Shown here in pieces: positions 7,789-15,188 of a stretch of 64,000 nucleotides of DNA. Source of the DNA: JADKCL01 sp031424495 (GTDB lineage Bacteria; Bacteroidota; Bacteroidia; J057; JADKCL01); assembly GCA_031424495.1 (NCBI GenBank), contig JANPHP010000061.1, positions 15,144 through 79,143 of the forward strand, written 5' to 3'. Under the pieces are notes generated by a model, which was not told where the DNA came from, did no database searches, and saw only the letters and a program-made list of their open reading frames with translations. The stretch's first letter is position 1. Each line of letters begins with the position of its first letter. The translations under genes and the position numbers were made by a program.

Positions 7789-8637
7789 ATGTCCCTCCAA
7801 AAAAGAAAAGTTGATCTTGTGGTCTTGTCAGACGTTCACCTCGGCACCTATGGTAGCCGCGCAGACGAACTTTTGAAATACCTCAGGAGCATCTCTCCCA
7901 AGCGGGTCATCCTCAATGGCGACTTGATCGACATCTGGCAATTCAAAAAGCACTATTGGCCCAAAAACCACACTGCCATCTTGCGCCACTTCATGCAATT
8001 GCTGCGTGAGGGCGTGCAAGTGGACTACATCTGTGGCAACCACGATGAGCTCATGCGGCGCTACCTTGGTTTTGAGCTGGGCACATTCAGCATCACCAAC
8101 CACGTGATGCTTACCCAAAACGACAAAAAGGTCTGGGTTTTTCACGGCGACGCATTTGACAAGTCGATGCACAAAAAGTGGCTCGCCAAGTGGGGTGGTC
8201 GCTGGTATGACCGCACGATACGCCTCAACAAAGTGCTCAATAGCGTCACCGCCAAGTTTGGTGGCCGCCCGCGCTACATCTCCAAGGCTATCAAGGACGG
8301 TGTCAAGGGCTTGGTGAAGAAAAAGAACAATTGGGAGGAAATCGTCGCCAACGCCGCGATCGACAAAGGCTATGACATGGTCGTCGTGGGCCACATCCAC
8401 AAGCCCGAGATGCGCGAGATCGTCACTGAAAAAGGCAGCGTCATGTACCTCAACTGCGGCGACTGGATGGAAAACCTCACGAGCTTGGAATACAACGAGG
8501 GCAAATGGTCGCTCTACCACTATGAAGAGGAAACCTTTGTGACCCAGCCCGAGCACGTGGTCGCTACTGAGGAAGAGCTTACCGACGACCTTACTTTTGC
8601 GCTGATGTTGCAGGAGTTTGGGATGGCTACTGTTTGA
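7789..8637 (+). CDS. Metallophosphoesterase, LpxH-like (UDP-2,3-diacylglucosamine diphosphatase family)
   Basis: This 282-residue protein shows the full calcineurin-like metal-binding set: LSDVHLGTYG (DxH), NGDLIDIW (GD), CGNHDE (GNHD), VFHGDAFD (H) and VVGHIHKPE (GHxH). Spacing and the FELGTFSITNHV region resemble the LpxH-type proteins that Bacteroidetes use for the lipid A step from UDP-2,3-diacylglucosamine to lipid X. A broader phosphoesterase role cannot be ruled out. Start ATG at 7789; a TTG one codon earlier is less likely. The nearby KdsC-like gene also belongs to LPS core synthesis but lies on the opposite strand. Confidence 0.8.
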   Translation: MSLQKRKVDLVVLSDVHLGTYGSRADELLKYLRSISPKRVILNGDLIDIWQFKKHYWPKNHTAILRHFMQLLREGVQVDYICGNHDELMRRYLGFELGTFSITNHVMLTQNDKKVWVFHGDAFDKSMHKKWLAKWGGRWYDRTIRLNKVLNSVTAKFGGRPRYISKAIKDGVKGLVKKKNNWEEIVANAAIDKGYDMVVVGHIHKPEMREIVTEKGSVMYLNCGDWMENLTSLEYNEGKWSLYHYEEETFVTQPEHVVATEEELTDDLTFALMLQEFGMATV

Positions 8638-8644
8638 GCCCTGT

Positions 8645-9547
8645 TCAATCCTTCGCCTTCTTCCGCCTCCGCAGATAACCGTCCTTGAAGTAGAGCCGCT
8701 CACTGAGCAGGCCCTTGTCGTTGTAGAGATTCACCCAACCCAGGCCATTTTGAAAACTGCCCACTTCCAAGGGATTGCCTTCTTTGCTTTGGGTGAATGC
8801 GACTTCCACCAAACGAGCCTTTTCATAAATCCACTCTGTCCATAACCGCCCGTTGCGGTGGTAGATGCGCATGGGGCCATCTTCCAGATCGTGGGCGTAA
8901 CGGCTCGTGCTTTCCAGCTTACCATCCTCGTAAAACGTGCTGTCGATTCCCTCCTTGGTGTCCATGACCCAGTGCTCGATGCGGCGCGGCTGCCCATTGC
9001 TGTACCACGTGTACAGCGTGCCATCGAGCGAGTCATGTGCATAGGTGCACCTGCTCTCGCGCGTACCATCGGGAAAATAAGATGTATAAGGCCCCTGCAA
9101 TTGATCATCGAGTATCGTCGTGCGCGTCTTGAGCTTGCCGTCGCGGAAAAAATCCTCGGCGAGGCCCTGCATGTGGCCTTCGACAAACTTGCGCTTGCTC
9201 AACAATTGCCCAGTTTCATAATAGTAGCGGGCTGGCCCATGCTTGACAAATGCCTGCTGCTTGTCGAGGTACCCAAATACGACCTCTGCGGTGTTGCGAT
9301 TGCTGTGGTAGGTGAGCAGGATGCGCACGTGGTCGCCGTAAAGCTGCCGGTTTTCGGTGAGGCGCGTCCCTTTGGCCCGCCAATCTTTTTGCATGTCCCA
9401 CTCCAACGAACCGACACGAATGGTGTCCCCGTACAAGAAAATCGTGTCTTGGGCTTGGACCTGAGCGAATGTGAGCAACAATAGGCAAAGCGACAAAAGG
9501 CCGCAACGCAGCATCCAACATGTCTTGTTGTCTTGCTCCACCTTCAT
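8645..9547 (-). CDS. Exported YwqK/MORN-variant repeat protein
   Basis: This protein has a signal peptide (LLSLCLLLLTFAQVQA) and then at least six repeats of the toxin-antitoxin YwqK type, each with a core like GPARYYYETGQLLSKRKFVEG, GLAEDFFRDGKLKTR, GPYTSYFPDGTRES and GPMRIYHRNGRLW. These repeats form an antiparallel beta meander like MORN repeats. The family is frequent in Bacteroidetes envelopes and has no proven activity. Start ATG at 9547 (300 residues); a shorter form from 9514 would also have a signal peptide. It starts 5 bp after the stop of the HTH-KdsC gene, so the two are probably co-transcribed. Confidence 0.75.
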   Translation of the reverse strand: MKVEQDNKTCWMLRCGLLSLCLLLLTFAQVQAQDTIFLYGDTIRVGSLEWDMQKDWRAKGTRLTENRQLYGDHVRILLTYHSNRNTAEVVFGYLDKQQAFVKHGPARYYYETGQLLSKRKFVEGHMQGLAEDFFRDGKLKTRTTILDDQLQGPYTSYFPDGTRESRCTYAHDSLDGTLYTWYSNGQPRRIEHWVMDTKEGIDSTFYEDGKLESTSRYAHDLEDGPMRIYHRNGRLWTEWIYEKARLVEVAFTQSKEGNPLEVGSFQNGLGWVNLYNDKGLLSERLYFKDGYLRRRKKAKD

Positions 9548-9551
9548 CTCC

Positions 9552-10301
9552 TCAATCAATCTCGATATGCAGATGCTCCTCGATGAATTCGCGCACGCAG
9601 CCCTGCCCGCCGGGCAGGTTCAGGATCACGTCGACCGCTTCGCGGTTTTTGGTGGCCGCGTCAGCAGGGCAGGCCGTGAGGCCCGCCTTCGCAATTACCC
9701 CGAGGTCGTTGGCGTCGTCGCCGATGTAGGCGACCTGGGCATAGGTGAGCTTGCTCTCGGCCAGCCATTGCCCGAGGATGATCGTCTTCTCGGTGCGGCC
9801 CACGAAGTAACGCCGCACGCCCAGCCGCTCAGCGCGTGCCTGTATCGCCCCGCTGTGCTGTCCGCCGCTTAGAAATGCGACCTCAATGCCACGCTTCTGC
9901 GCCGTCATGATGCCGCGCCCGTCGCGGGCATGAAATTTTTTGATCTCATCACCTTTTTCCGTGAGGTAGATGCCGCCATCGGTCAGCACACCATCGACAT
10001 CCAGCACCAGCAGCTTGATGTCGGCGACTGTGCTGCGGTGCCGCAAGTCGTTTTTGAGCAGTCGGTCGATGCTCACTTGCAATGTGGCCGCCAAGACCAG
10101 CAGTTGCTGCAGGTCAGGCTGCTCCCGCCCCTCCATCCACGCGACGATCTCGGCAGGGGTACACCCCAGCCTTGGCGCAAAGATGTGCCGATCCAAGCCA
10201 CGCTGGGCAAAGAAGTAGCTGAGGTTGTCGGCAAATGGCTGCATGGGCGGGTGGTTTTTGGGGAATTCGGGCGATGCAATGTGGTTCATGAAGGCCGGCA
10301 T
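9552..10301 (-). CDS. HTH (XRE-like) domain fused to KdsC-like phosphatase
   Basis: This 249-residue protein has two parts. Residues ~22-90 read as an XRE-type helix-turn-helix: LSYFFAQRGLDRHIFAPRLG, then TPAEIVAWMEGREQP and LAATLQVSIDRLLKNDL. Residues ~95-249 are a C0-type HAD phosphatase with LVLDVDGVLTDGG (DxD), FHARDGRGI, AFLSGG, EKTIIL (Lys) and YIGDDANDLGVIAKAG, matching KdsC, which removes phosphate from KDO-8-phosphate. Normal KdsC is ~170 residues with no HTH. DNA binding, oligomerisation or loss of the KdsC role are all possible. LSGG replaces the more usual TGR at the second motif. ATG start. Confidence 0.8.
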   Translation of the reverse strand: MPAFMNHIASPEFPKNHPPMQPFADNLSYFFAQRGLDRHIFAPRLGCTPAEIVAWMEGREQPDLQQLLVLAATLQVSIDRLLKNDLRHRSTVADIKLLVLDVDGVLTDGGIYLTEKGDEIKKFHARDGRGIMTAQKRGIEVAFLSGGQHSGAIQARAERLGVRRYFVGRTEKTIILGQWLAESKLTYAQVAYIGDDANDLGVIAKAGLTACPADAATKNREAVDVILNLPGGQGCVREFIEEHLHIEID

Positions 10302-10361
10302 CCAAATTGATCACAGCCCCATCATCGCCGCAAATTTAGGAAAAAAGCAATGGCCTTGCGC

Positions 10362-10961
10362 TCAAGCCTGCTCGCGCCAGATCGATTTGAAATCGATCTG
10401 TATCGCTTGGCCTGCGACCTCAAACACATGGGCGTCGACGACGCCATTGGCCTGTGTTTTGTATTCGCCTGCTTCTAGGTGTAGGATTTTGATTTTTTGC
10501 GCCATGGGATTGATCAGGATGTAATAGGGCACCTCCAGCGCAGCATAAACACCTGGGCGCGGGTCGATACCATCGTCAGGGGGTGAAAGGAGTTGGAAAT
10601 GCAATACCAGCTCAGCGTGGGGCAGGCAACATTTCGCGTCAATGATCGGCAGGTGATGCAATACCAGGTCGGGCTGCATCGCCATGAGGTCCCCGATGTC
10701 ATTGTAGATCGGCAACTTGAGTCCGTAGTTTTGCGCGTCGGCAAGTCCGTCCAGAAATTGCTGCCCGATGAGCTCGGCCATGCGTTCCTCATCCGGCGTG
10801 AGATTGGGGTCGCGCATCCATGGGAATCCTTCCATCATTTCCCAGCCACGTTCCCATTCGCAAAAATCATCAACCGTGTAGTTGGGGTAAAAACCCCTCG
10901 GCTGCGGCTTGCTTCGATCGATGATCGGCTCGTAATCCTTTGGCTTGTAATAGATTTCCAT
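10362..10961 (-). CDS. Uma2-like protein with altered active site
   Basis: This 199-residue protein follows the Uma2 plan: a helical N terminus, MQPDLVLHH (Asp of PDL kept), then LHFQLLSPPDD and GVYAALEVPYYILINP, and a final strand KIKILHLEAGEYK. Where active relatives have VEVLSPST, this one reads FQLLSPPD, so the catalytic Glu appears replaced by Gln, and the later Lys is not evident. It may be a catalytically dead binding protein. It lies 9 bp after the methyltransferase gene on the same strand, so they may be one unit. Confidence 0.65.
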   Translation of the reverse strand: MEIYYKPKDYEPIIDRSKPQPRGFYPNYTVDDFCEWERGWEMMEGFPWMRDPNLTPDEERMAELIGQQFLDGLADAQNYGLKLPIYNDIGDLMAMQPDLVLHHLPIIDAKCCLPHAELVLHFQLLSPPDDGIDPRPGVYAALEVPYYILINPMAQKIKILHLEAGEYKTQANGVVDAHVFEVAGQAIQIDFKSIWREQA

Positions 10962-10970
10962 GCGACATAT

Positions 10971-11780
10971 TTATTCAATCCATTCAAAATAAACCCGCGT
11001 ATAGCCGCCCGCATACCAAAAGCGCAACCTGAAGCGCGTGCCCGCGACGGGGGTATAGATCACGGGCCAGTTGTGGGTCCACCACATGTTGAGCACACTT
11101 TTGCCCTGATGGGTGATCTCGCCACAAAGGGCTAAAAAGTCGCATTCCTCGGGAACCTCAAACTCAAACGTGGTCTGCTCTGAACGCACATCCCAATCAA
11201 AAACCTTCCATTTGGGCACAAAGGGAATGCCCTTGATCAGATTGCTGATGAGCGTGCCCTCCAGTGTGTCTGCCCACATCGGCTCATACTGCGGATCCCG
11301 CGCCAGGATATCGGCCTCCGAGATGGGCATGGCCCAAAGGCGACCGCCATCGGGCAAGATGAGCCCCGGCTCAAATCTCAATTCGCGCAGTGCCAAGATC
11401 GTCTCGTCGAGCACGAGCGGGCCGTAGAGTTCGTGAAAAAGCAACGCGACGGGTTCGTCGGGTTCAAAATCACGGATGTCGGCGCAATGGCATTGGACGG
11501 TCGGGTGGTTTTCGACGGTCGCGCCGAGTATCTCGTAGAGCACTTCGCTTTGCTCGACTGCCAAGACTTCCTTGGCGCCCAATTCTGCCATCAAGCGGCT
11601 GAAAATGCCCCGACCTGCCCCTGCCTCCATCACGACCTGACCCTTGATGTATTTGCCGTGTCGCCGCAGCAGCGCATTGAGCGTCTTGGTGCGTCGCTTG
11701 CTTTCATAAATCGGGATGAAGGTCAGGAAATCCTTGACGTCCAGCTCCCGCTTGCCGCTGAGTTCATTGAAAAGTTCCAC
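10971..11780 (-). CDS. Class I SAM-dependent methyltransferase, PRMT-like
   Basis: A 269-residue protein. The SAM-binding motif I is VVMEAGAGRGIFSRLMAELG near residue 50, followed by the acidic VLAVEQSE loop. HELYGPLVLDE near residue 115 resembles the double-Glu loop of protein arginine methyltransferases, and the C-terminal half is beta-rich like the PRMT barrel. It may act on protein arginine, but the substrate is not provable from sequence. The only start that fits is GTG at 11780; no in-frame ATG precedes the SAM motif. Confidence 0.7.
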   Translation of the reverse strand: MELFNELSGKRELDVKDFLTFIPIYESKRRTKTLNALLRRHGKYIKGQVVMEAGAGRGIFSRLMAELGAKEVLAVEQSEVLYEILGATVENHPTVQCHCADIRDFEPDEPVALLFHELYGPLVLDETILALRELRFEPGLILPDGGRLWAMPISEADILARDPQYEPMWADTLEGTLISNLIKGIPFVPKWKVFDWDVRSEQTTFEFEVPEECDFLALCGEITHQGKSVLNMWWTHNWPVIYTPVAGTRFRLRFWYAGGYTRVYFEWIE

Positions 11781-11876
11781 AACATGAATGTAACGCGAAT
11801 CTGATTGGGTTCAAGTGTTGGCTGCGAGATTTTTGTGTGCCGAAATGCGTATTTTATGTGCTTTTTGTAGTTTTTG

Positions 11877-11908
11877 TTTGCATTTTGATTCGGGCTTACT
11901 TATATTTG
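11877..11908 (+). promoter_or_regulatory. Bacteroidetes-type promoter for the 12-14 kb cassette array
   Basis: TTTG at 11877-11880, a 20-base spacer, then TATATTTG at 11901-11908, a full match to the TTTG/TAnnTTTG pattern of the Bacteroidetes primary sigma factor. The first GNAT-like gene starts 20 bases downstream. Confidence 0.7.
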
Positions 11909-11927
11909 TACTTTAGATGAGGGGAAT

Positions 11928-12452
11928 ATGCGGGGAATTTCAATTCGGGTGGATCGACTCACCCGTTCGATCGAGGATGCGAATACGGGGGAGCGAAATG
12001 AGACGGAGGTCTTGCGGGTCATGCCTGAGCAGGTGGGTCAAATCAAGAAATCACATTTTGGCTTTGATTGGGCTTATGAACTTTCGCAACCTGCTCGGGA
12101 AGTGTACAAACTTGTGCGGGTCGATGAGCCGAGGGTGATCCAGGGTTTGGTGTGTCTGGAGGATACAGGAAACCCGATGCACCTGCACTTGGTTGAGAAT
12201 GCAAAGTTCAATCAGCATCGTAGCAAAAAATACGTCGGTGTTGCGGGAAATTTGTTTGCATTTGCCTGCAAGCAATCTTTTGCGAAAGGTTATGGCGGGT
12301 TTGTTGTGTTTGATTCGAAGACCAAATTGGTGGATCATTATATCAATTCCCTGGGTGCAAAACAGCTCGCTGGGACAAGACTATTTCTAGACACTGTGGT
12401 TGCAAAAATGCTCATTAATCGGTATTTTGGAGGAGAAAATGAAAACATCTAA
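11928..12452 (+). CDS. GNAT-like protein, cassette copy 1
   Basis: A 174-residue protein that is a close paralog of the gene at 12810. Shared blocks include GISIRVDRLTRSIEDANTGE, ENAK, KKYVGVAGNLFA, FDSKTKL and a C-terminal RYFGG. The KYVGVAGNLFAFACKQSF stretch followed by GYGGFVVFDSKTKLVDHY fits the acetyl-CoA-binding motif and following helix of the GNAT fold, so an acetyltransferase-like activity is likely but unproven. The small ORF at 12439 starts inside its last codons, after a strong GGAGG. The pair looks like a toxin/antitoxin or effector/partner unit by layout only. ATG start, 20 bases after a good promoter. Confidence 0.65.
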   Translation: MRGISIRVDRLTRSIEDANTGERNETEVLRVMPEQVGQIKKSHFGFDWAYELSQPAREVYKLVRVDEPRVIQGLVCLEDTGNPMHLHLVENAKFNQHRSKKYVGVAGNLFAFACKQSFAKGYGGFVVFDSKTKLVDHYINSLGAKQLAGTRLFLDTVVAKMLINRYFGGENENI

Positions 12453-12606
12453 GATAGATTTTGAATGGCTGGATCGCTTCGATGGACCGGTCGTGTCGAC
12501 GCCACTTACCCAAGAGGAGCTTCTCATGATGCGGGCAATCATCGCCGCCGAGAAGCAAAAACAAGCTGATGCCGCGAAAAAGGCCCCGAATGAAAAGCAA
12601 TCCTGA
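12439..12606 (+). CDS. Small cassette protein, copy 1
   Basis: A 55-residue protein starting with an ATG inside the end of the GNAT-like gene, with GGAGGAG directly upstream, a rare clear Shine-Dalgarno here. It reads FDGPVVSTPLTQEELLMMRA then IIAAEKQKQ. This is the most divergent of four related small proteins (others at 12590, 13318, 13681) that share DG-x(4-6)-S-x-P-x-T-P-E-x(5)-S-A-x-I-K and a basic tail. Function unknown. Confidence 0.55.
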   Translation: MKTSKIDFEWLDRFDGPVVSTPLTQEELLMMRAIIAAEKQKQADAAKKAPNEKQS

Positions 12607-12775
12607 GGGCTTGCATGAAATGGGAATCTTATGTGAGCCGGACGGTATAGAATTAACGCTGGTTTCCAAACCGTATACGCCAGAGGATGCTGCTTTCATG
12701 TCTGCATGGATCAAGGCACACAAAAAGAAAGTCGCTGCAGCCAAAAAGCGAAAAGTAAAGCGTGTGGCAAAATAA
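12590..12775 (+). CDS. Small cassette protein, copy 2
   Basis: A 61-residue protein that overlaps copy 1 by 17 bp. It reads EPDGIELTLVSKPYTPEDAA and then SAWIKAHKKKV with a strongly basic end. It has no GNAT-like partner of its own directly in front, so the partner may have been lost or the two small proteins may act together. The ATG at 12590 was chosen because it matches the size of the other copies. Confidence 0.55.
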   Translation: MKSNPEGLHEMGILCEPDGIELTLVSKPYTPEDAAFMSAWIKAHKKKVAAAKKRKVKRVAK

Positions 12776-12809
12776 ATCGGATTTGAATTGATTGTGAGGG
12801 TGAATGAAT

Positions 12810-13331
12810 ATGCTGGGAATTTCAATTCGGGTGGATCGATTGACGCGTTCGATCGAGGATGCGAATACGGGGGAGCGCTACGAGACGACGTTGCTGCAGG
12901 TGCTGCCTGAGCAGGCTCAGACCATCAAAAAGTCGCATTGGTTGTTTGATTGGCATTGGGAAATCAAGCAGCCTGAGCGAAATATCTACAAATTGGTGAA
13001 GGTTGTGGAGCCTAGTGTGGTGCAGGGATTGGTGAGTTTGGAGAGTCGAGGAGATCATGTGTTTTTGCACCTGATTGAGAATGCGAAAATAAATCGAGGA
13101 AGCTCCAAAAAATACGTCGGTGTTGCGGGAAATTTGTTTGCTCACGCTTGCAAATGCTCCTTTGAGCTGGGTTTCGGAGGCTTTGTGGCATTCGATTCCA
13201 AAACCAAATTGATCAGTCACTATATCAAAACGCTAGAAGCAACTCATGTAGGCGCCCAACGCCTTCATTTGGATGAAAAAGTTGCAAAAAAGCTCATTAT
13301 TCGGTATTTTGGAGGCTATGAAGCAGAATGA
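12810..13331 (+). CDS. GNAT-like protein, cassette copy 2
   Basis: A 173-residue paralog of the 11928 gene. The first ~60 nucleotides are almost identical between the two copies, and the protein conserves KKYVGVAGNLFAHACKCSFE, GGFVAFDSKTKLISHY and LIIRYFGG. I use the ATG at 12810 because it makes the N terminus (MLGISIR) match copy 1 (MRGISIR); ATG at 12804 would add two residues. The next small ORF starts inside its 3' end after GGAGG, as in copy 1. Confidence 0.65.
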   Translation: MLGISIRVDRLTRSIEDANTGERYETTLLQVLPEQAQTIKKSHWLFDWHWEIKQPERNIYKLVKVVEPSVVQGLVSLESRGDHVFLHLIENAKINRGSSKKYVGVAGNLFAHACKCSFELGFGGFVAFDSKTKLISHYIKTLEATHVGAQRLHLDEKVAKKLIIRYFGGYEAE

Positions 13332-13470
13332 GAAGAAGAGATTGCCAGAGCCAGATGACTTGCCTTATTCCGTCATCTCTACCGCTGATACGCCCGAAAG
13401 CCGAGCGCTCACAAGTGATTGGATCAAGGCTCGCAAGAAACAGATCGCAAAGGCTGAACGCCGAAGTTGA
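13318..13470 (+). CDS. Small cassette protein, copy 3
   Basis: A 50-residue protein that begins in the last codons of GNAT-like copy 2. It reads EPDDLPYSVISTADTPESRA then SDWIKARKKQI with a basic end, clearly related to copies 2 and 4. Overlap with the large gene suggests coupled translation. Confidence 0.6.
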   Translation: MKQNEKKRLPEPDDLPYSVISTADTPESRALTSDWIKARKKQIAKAERRS

Positions 13471-13586
13471 AAAGGCACTCGGTGACTTTTCAAAATTCTT
13501 GAATTGAAGTATCAGCTTGAAATTGAAGCCATAAAACGATCGCTACCCAAGGCGAACAAAGCAAAAGAATCCGCTGGGATCTGAAT

Positions 13587-13649
13587 TCAGAAGGCCCGAA
13601 TCAACCCATTCAAATCATCCAAACTCGTCGCTGGAAAATTCAAAATCAC
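13587..13649 (-). pseudogene. Decayed 3' end of a second serC-like gene
   Basis: On the minus strand this encodes a stretch ending with NFPATSLDDLNGLIR, two more residues and a stop, the same 15 residues that end the intact serC-like gene at 13975. At DNA level 31 bases are identical, and later changes fall mostly at third codon positions, so this copy diverged while still coding. Upstream of it the frame is lost. It lies 117 bp after small cassette protein 3, mirroring the 130 bp between small protein 4 and the real serC end. Confidence 0.75.
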
Positions 13650-13652
13650 GCT

Positions 13653-13691
13653 GCACAGAATTTGATAAAACAATATTTCAGTGAAGAATAG
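13653..13691 (+). pseudogene. Decayed 3' end of a third GNAT-like cassette gene
   Basis: In one frame this reads AQNLIKQYFSEE and a stop, matching the last residues of the two intact copies (VAKKLIIRYFGGYEAE and VAKMLINRYFGGEN). As in those copies, the next small ORF begins inside it. Everything upstream of this stub is missing and abuts the serC remnant. Confidence 0.6.
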
Positions 13692-13845
13692 CGCCAAAAA
13701 ATCAATCGTCAAGGAGCCCGATGGGGTGGACTTTCTTGTCAAATCCACGCCGTGGACACCAGAGGAACGGGCCGAGTTCAGCGCGTTTCTTCTGCTAAAG
13801 AAGAAGAAAAAGCTTCAGGAGTTGCCCGACGAGGAGCATTCTTGA
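13681..13845 (+). CDS. Small cassette protein, copy 4
   Basis: A 54-residue protein with a GTG start inside the stub of the third GNAT-like gene. It reads EPDGVDFLVKSTPWTPEERA, then AEFSAFLLLKKKKKLQE. It is the clearest match to copy 2. It stays open although its large partner is almost wholly deleted, which suggests that the small protein alone may be kept, as expected for an antitoxin or immunity role (inference). Confidence 0.55.
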   Translation: MKNSAKKSIVKEPDGVDFLVKSTPWTPEERAEFSAFLLLKKKKKLQELPDEEHS

Positions 13846-13974
13846 CGAAGGGTGTGGTAATTATTTGGGATGGCGGAACCGTGAACTTCATTGAAAAAAT
13901 CCCACTTACTAGGTATGTAGAGCCGCAGGGAAGGCGACGATTCGCACTACCAAATCAACGCTAGCAAAAAAAAC

Positions 13975-15036
13975 TTACATCACCCGAATCAACCCATTCA
14001 AATCATCCAAACTTGTTGCGGGAAAGTTTGAGATGCGAAATTGCGTGCCTGCAAATTTGCCGTAGCCGCTGCCGATTTCGTAGCCGGCGGCGGCGATCGC
14101 TTTGATTCTAGCCTTGCCATCGGGATAGGCGTGCTTGGCCACGACGACCGTATTGCTGCGCTGCCGTGGATCCTCCACGGCAAAGTCCAAGTCGGGATGC
14201 GCTGCGATGAAATCGCATAAAACGCGGTACTTCTCCTCATGCGTGCGCATGATCGCGTCCATCTTTGGCAGCATATCGGCGCAGACCTGCGCGAGCAGGT
14301 AGATGTCGAGCACATTCGGCGTCGCCGGCGTCTGCGACTTCAGGCTGAATTCGTGCAGCCTACTCCACCGGTGGTAGGTGCCGACATATTGGCCGGCTTT
14401 CTCCAATTCCAGCCCACGTGCGAGCATGCGCGGACTCATCACCAGCACGCCCAAGCCCGCAGGTAGCCCAAATCCTTTTTGCACCGAGAAGTACAAGCCA
14501 TCCACCAGCCCGATATCGCCTCGCCAAGTCGGCACGGCAGAAACTGCATCCACGACGATGAGTTTCTCTGGATAGCGATTGCGCAGCTTTTGCAGGTCTT
14601 CTGTGGGCAACATCACGCCCGTGCTGCTCTCGTTGGCGATTGCAGCGATCAGCTCCGCGCTCTTCGGTATCTCTAGCGCATCCATATCAAATCCATCTCC
14701 ATCAGCCACCTGATGCACGCCGACCTTTTTTCCTGTGCGCTTCATCGCCTCAGCAAAACTTGCCGAGAAGCTGCCATTCACCAAGTGATAACTCTCCCGC
14801 GCCACACAATTGAGCGCGATGCGCTCCCAAATCTCGGTCGCTCCAGAAAAGAGAAATACATGATAATCTGCCGGCACATTCAGCACCGCCCGTAAGCCCT
14901 GCTCCATCTGCGCATACATGTCCATAAACCGCGAGCTGCGGTGCGAAATCGACATAATGCCCTCCTCGACAGCCTTTTGCAGGTGCTGCGGCACGGTAGG
15001 ATAGATTTGGGAAGGCCCGGCGGTGAAGTAGATCAT
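13975..15036 (-). CDS. serC: Phosphoserine aminotransferase, class V
   Basis: This 353-residue PLP enzyme starts with FTAGPSQIYP and carries FSGATEIWERI, VVDAVSAVPTWRGDI and the Schiff-base lysine in FSVQKGFGLPAGLG. The family transfers an amino group from glutamate to 3-phosphohydroxypyruvate, the second step of serine synthesis. The first and third steps are encoded 2.5 kb away by the serB-serA fusion on the same strand, which supports serC over other class V aminotransferases (alanine-glyoxylate type). ATG start. Its 3' end was duplicated into the neighbouring accessory array. Confidence 0.8.
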   Translation of the reverse strand: MIYFTAGPSQIYPTVPQHLQKAVEEGIMSISHRSSRFMDMYAQMEQGLRAVLNVPADYHVFLFSGATEIWERIALNCVARESYHLVNGSFSASFAEAMKRTGKKVGVHQVADGDGFDMDALEIPKSAELIAAIANESSTGVMLPTEDLQKLRNRYPEKLIVVDAVSAVPTWRGDIGLVDGLYFSVQKGFGLPAGLGVLVMSPRMLARGLELEKAGQYVGTYHRWSRLHEFSLKSQTPATPNVLDIYLLAQVCADMLPKMDAIMRTHEEKYRVLCDFIAAHPDLDFAVEDPRQRSNTVVVAKHAYPDGKARIKAIAAAGYEIGSGYGKFAGTQFRISNFPATSLDDLNGLIRVM

Positions 15037-15188
15037 CTGAGTTTTCTTTAGGATCGGGCAAAATTAATGGTTTTGGATGAGGAGCATCCTATTCCCGATC
15101 ATAGATTCTGCGTCATCGCTTTGAAAATGCAAAAATCCGTCGATATGCCTACGCACACCGACGGATTCCAAAGTGAGCACGATCGTGC

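Noticed and set aside
13752..13964. A 70-codon frame, with a 40-codon piece from TTG at 13842
   Set aside because: Its first part is in another frame over small cassette protein 4, which has clear relatives. The 40-codon piece after it has no recognised match.
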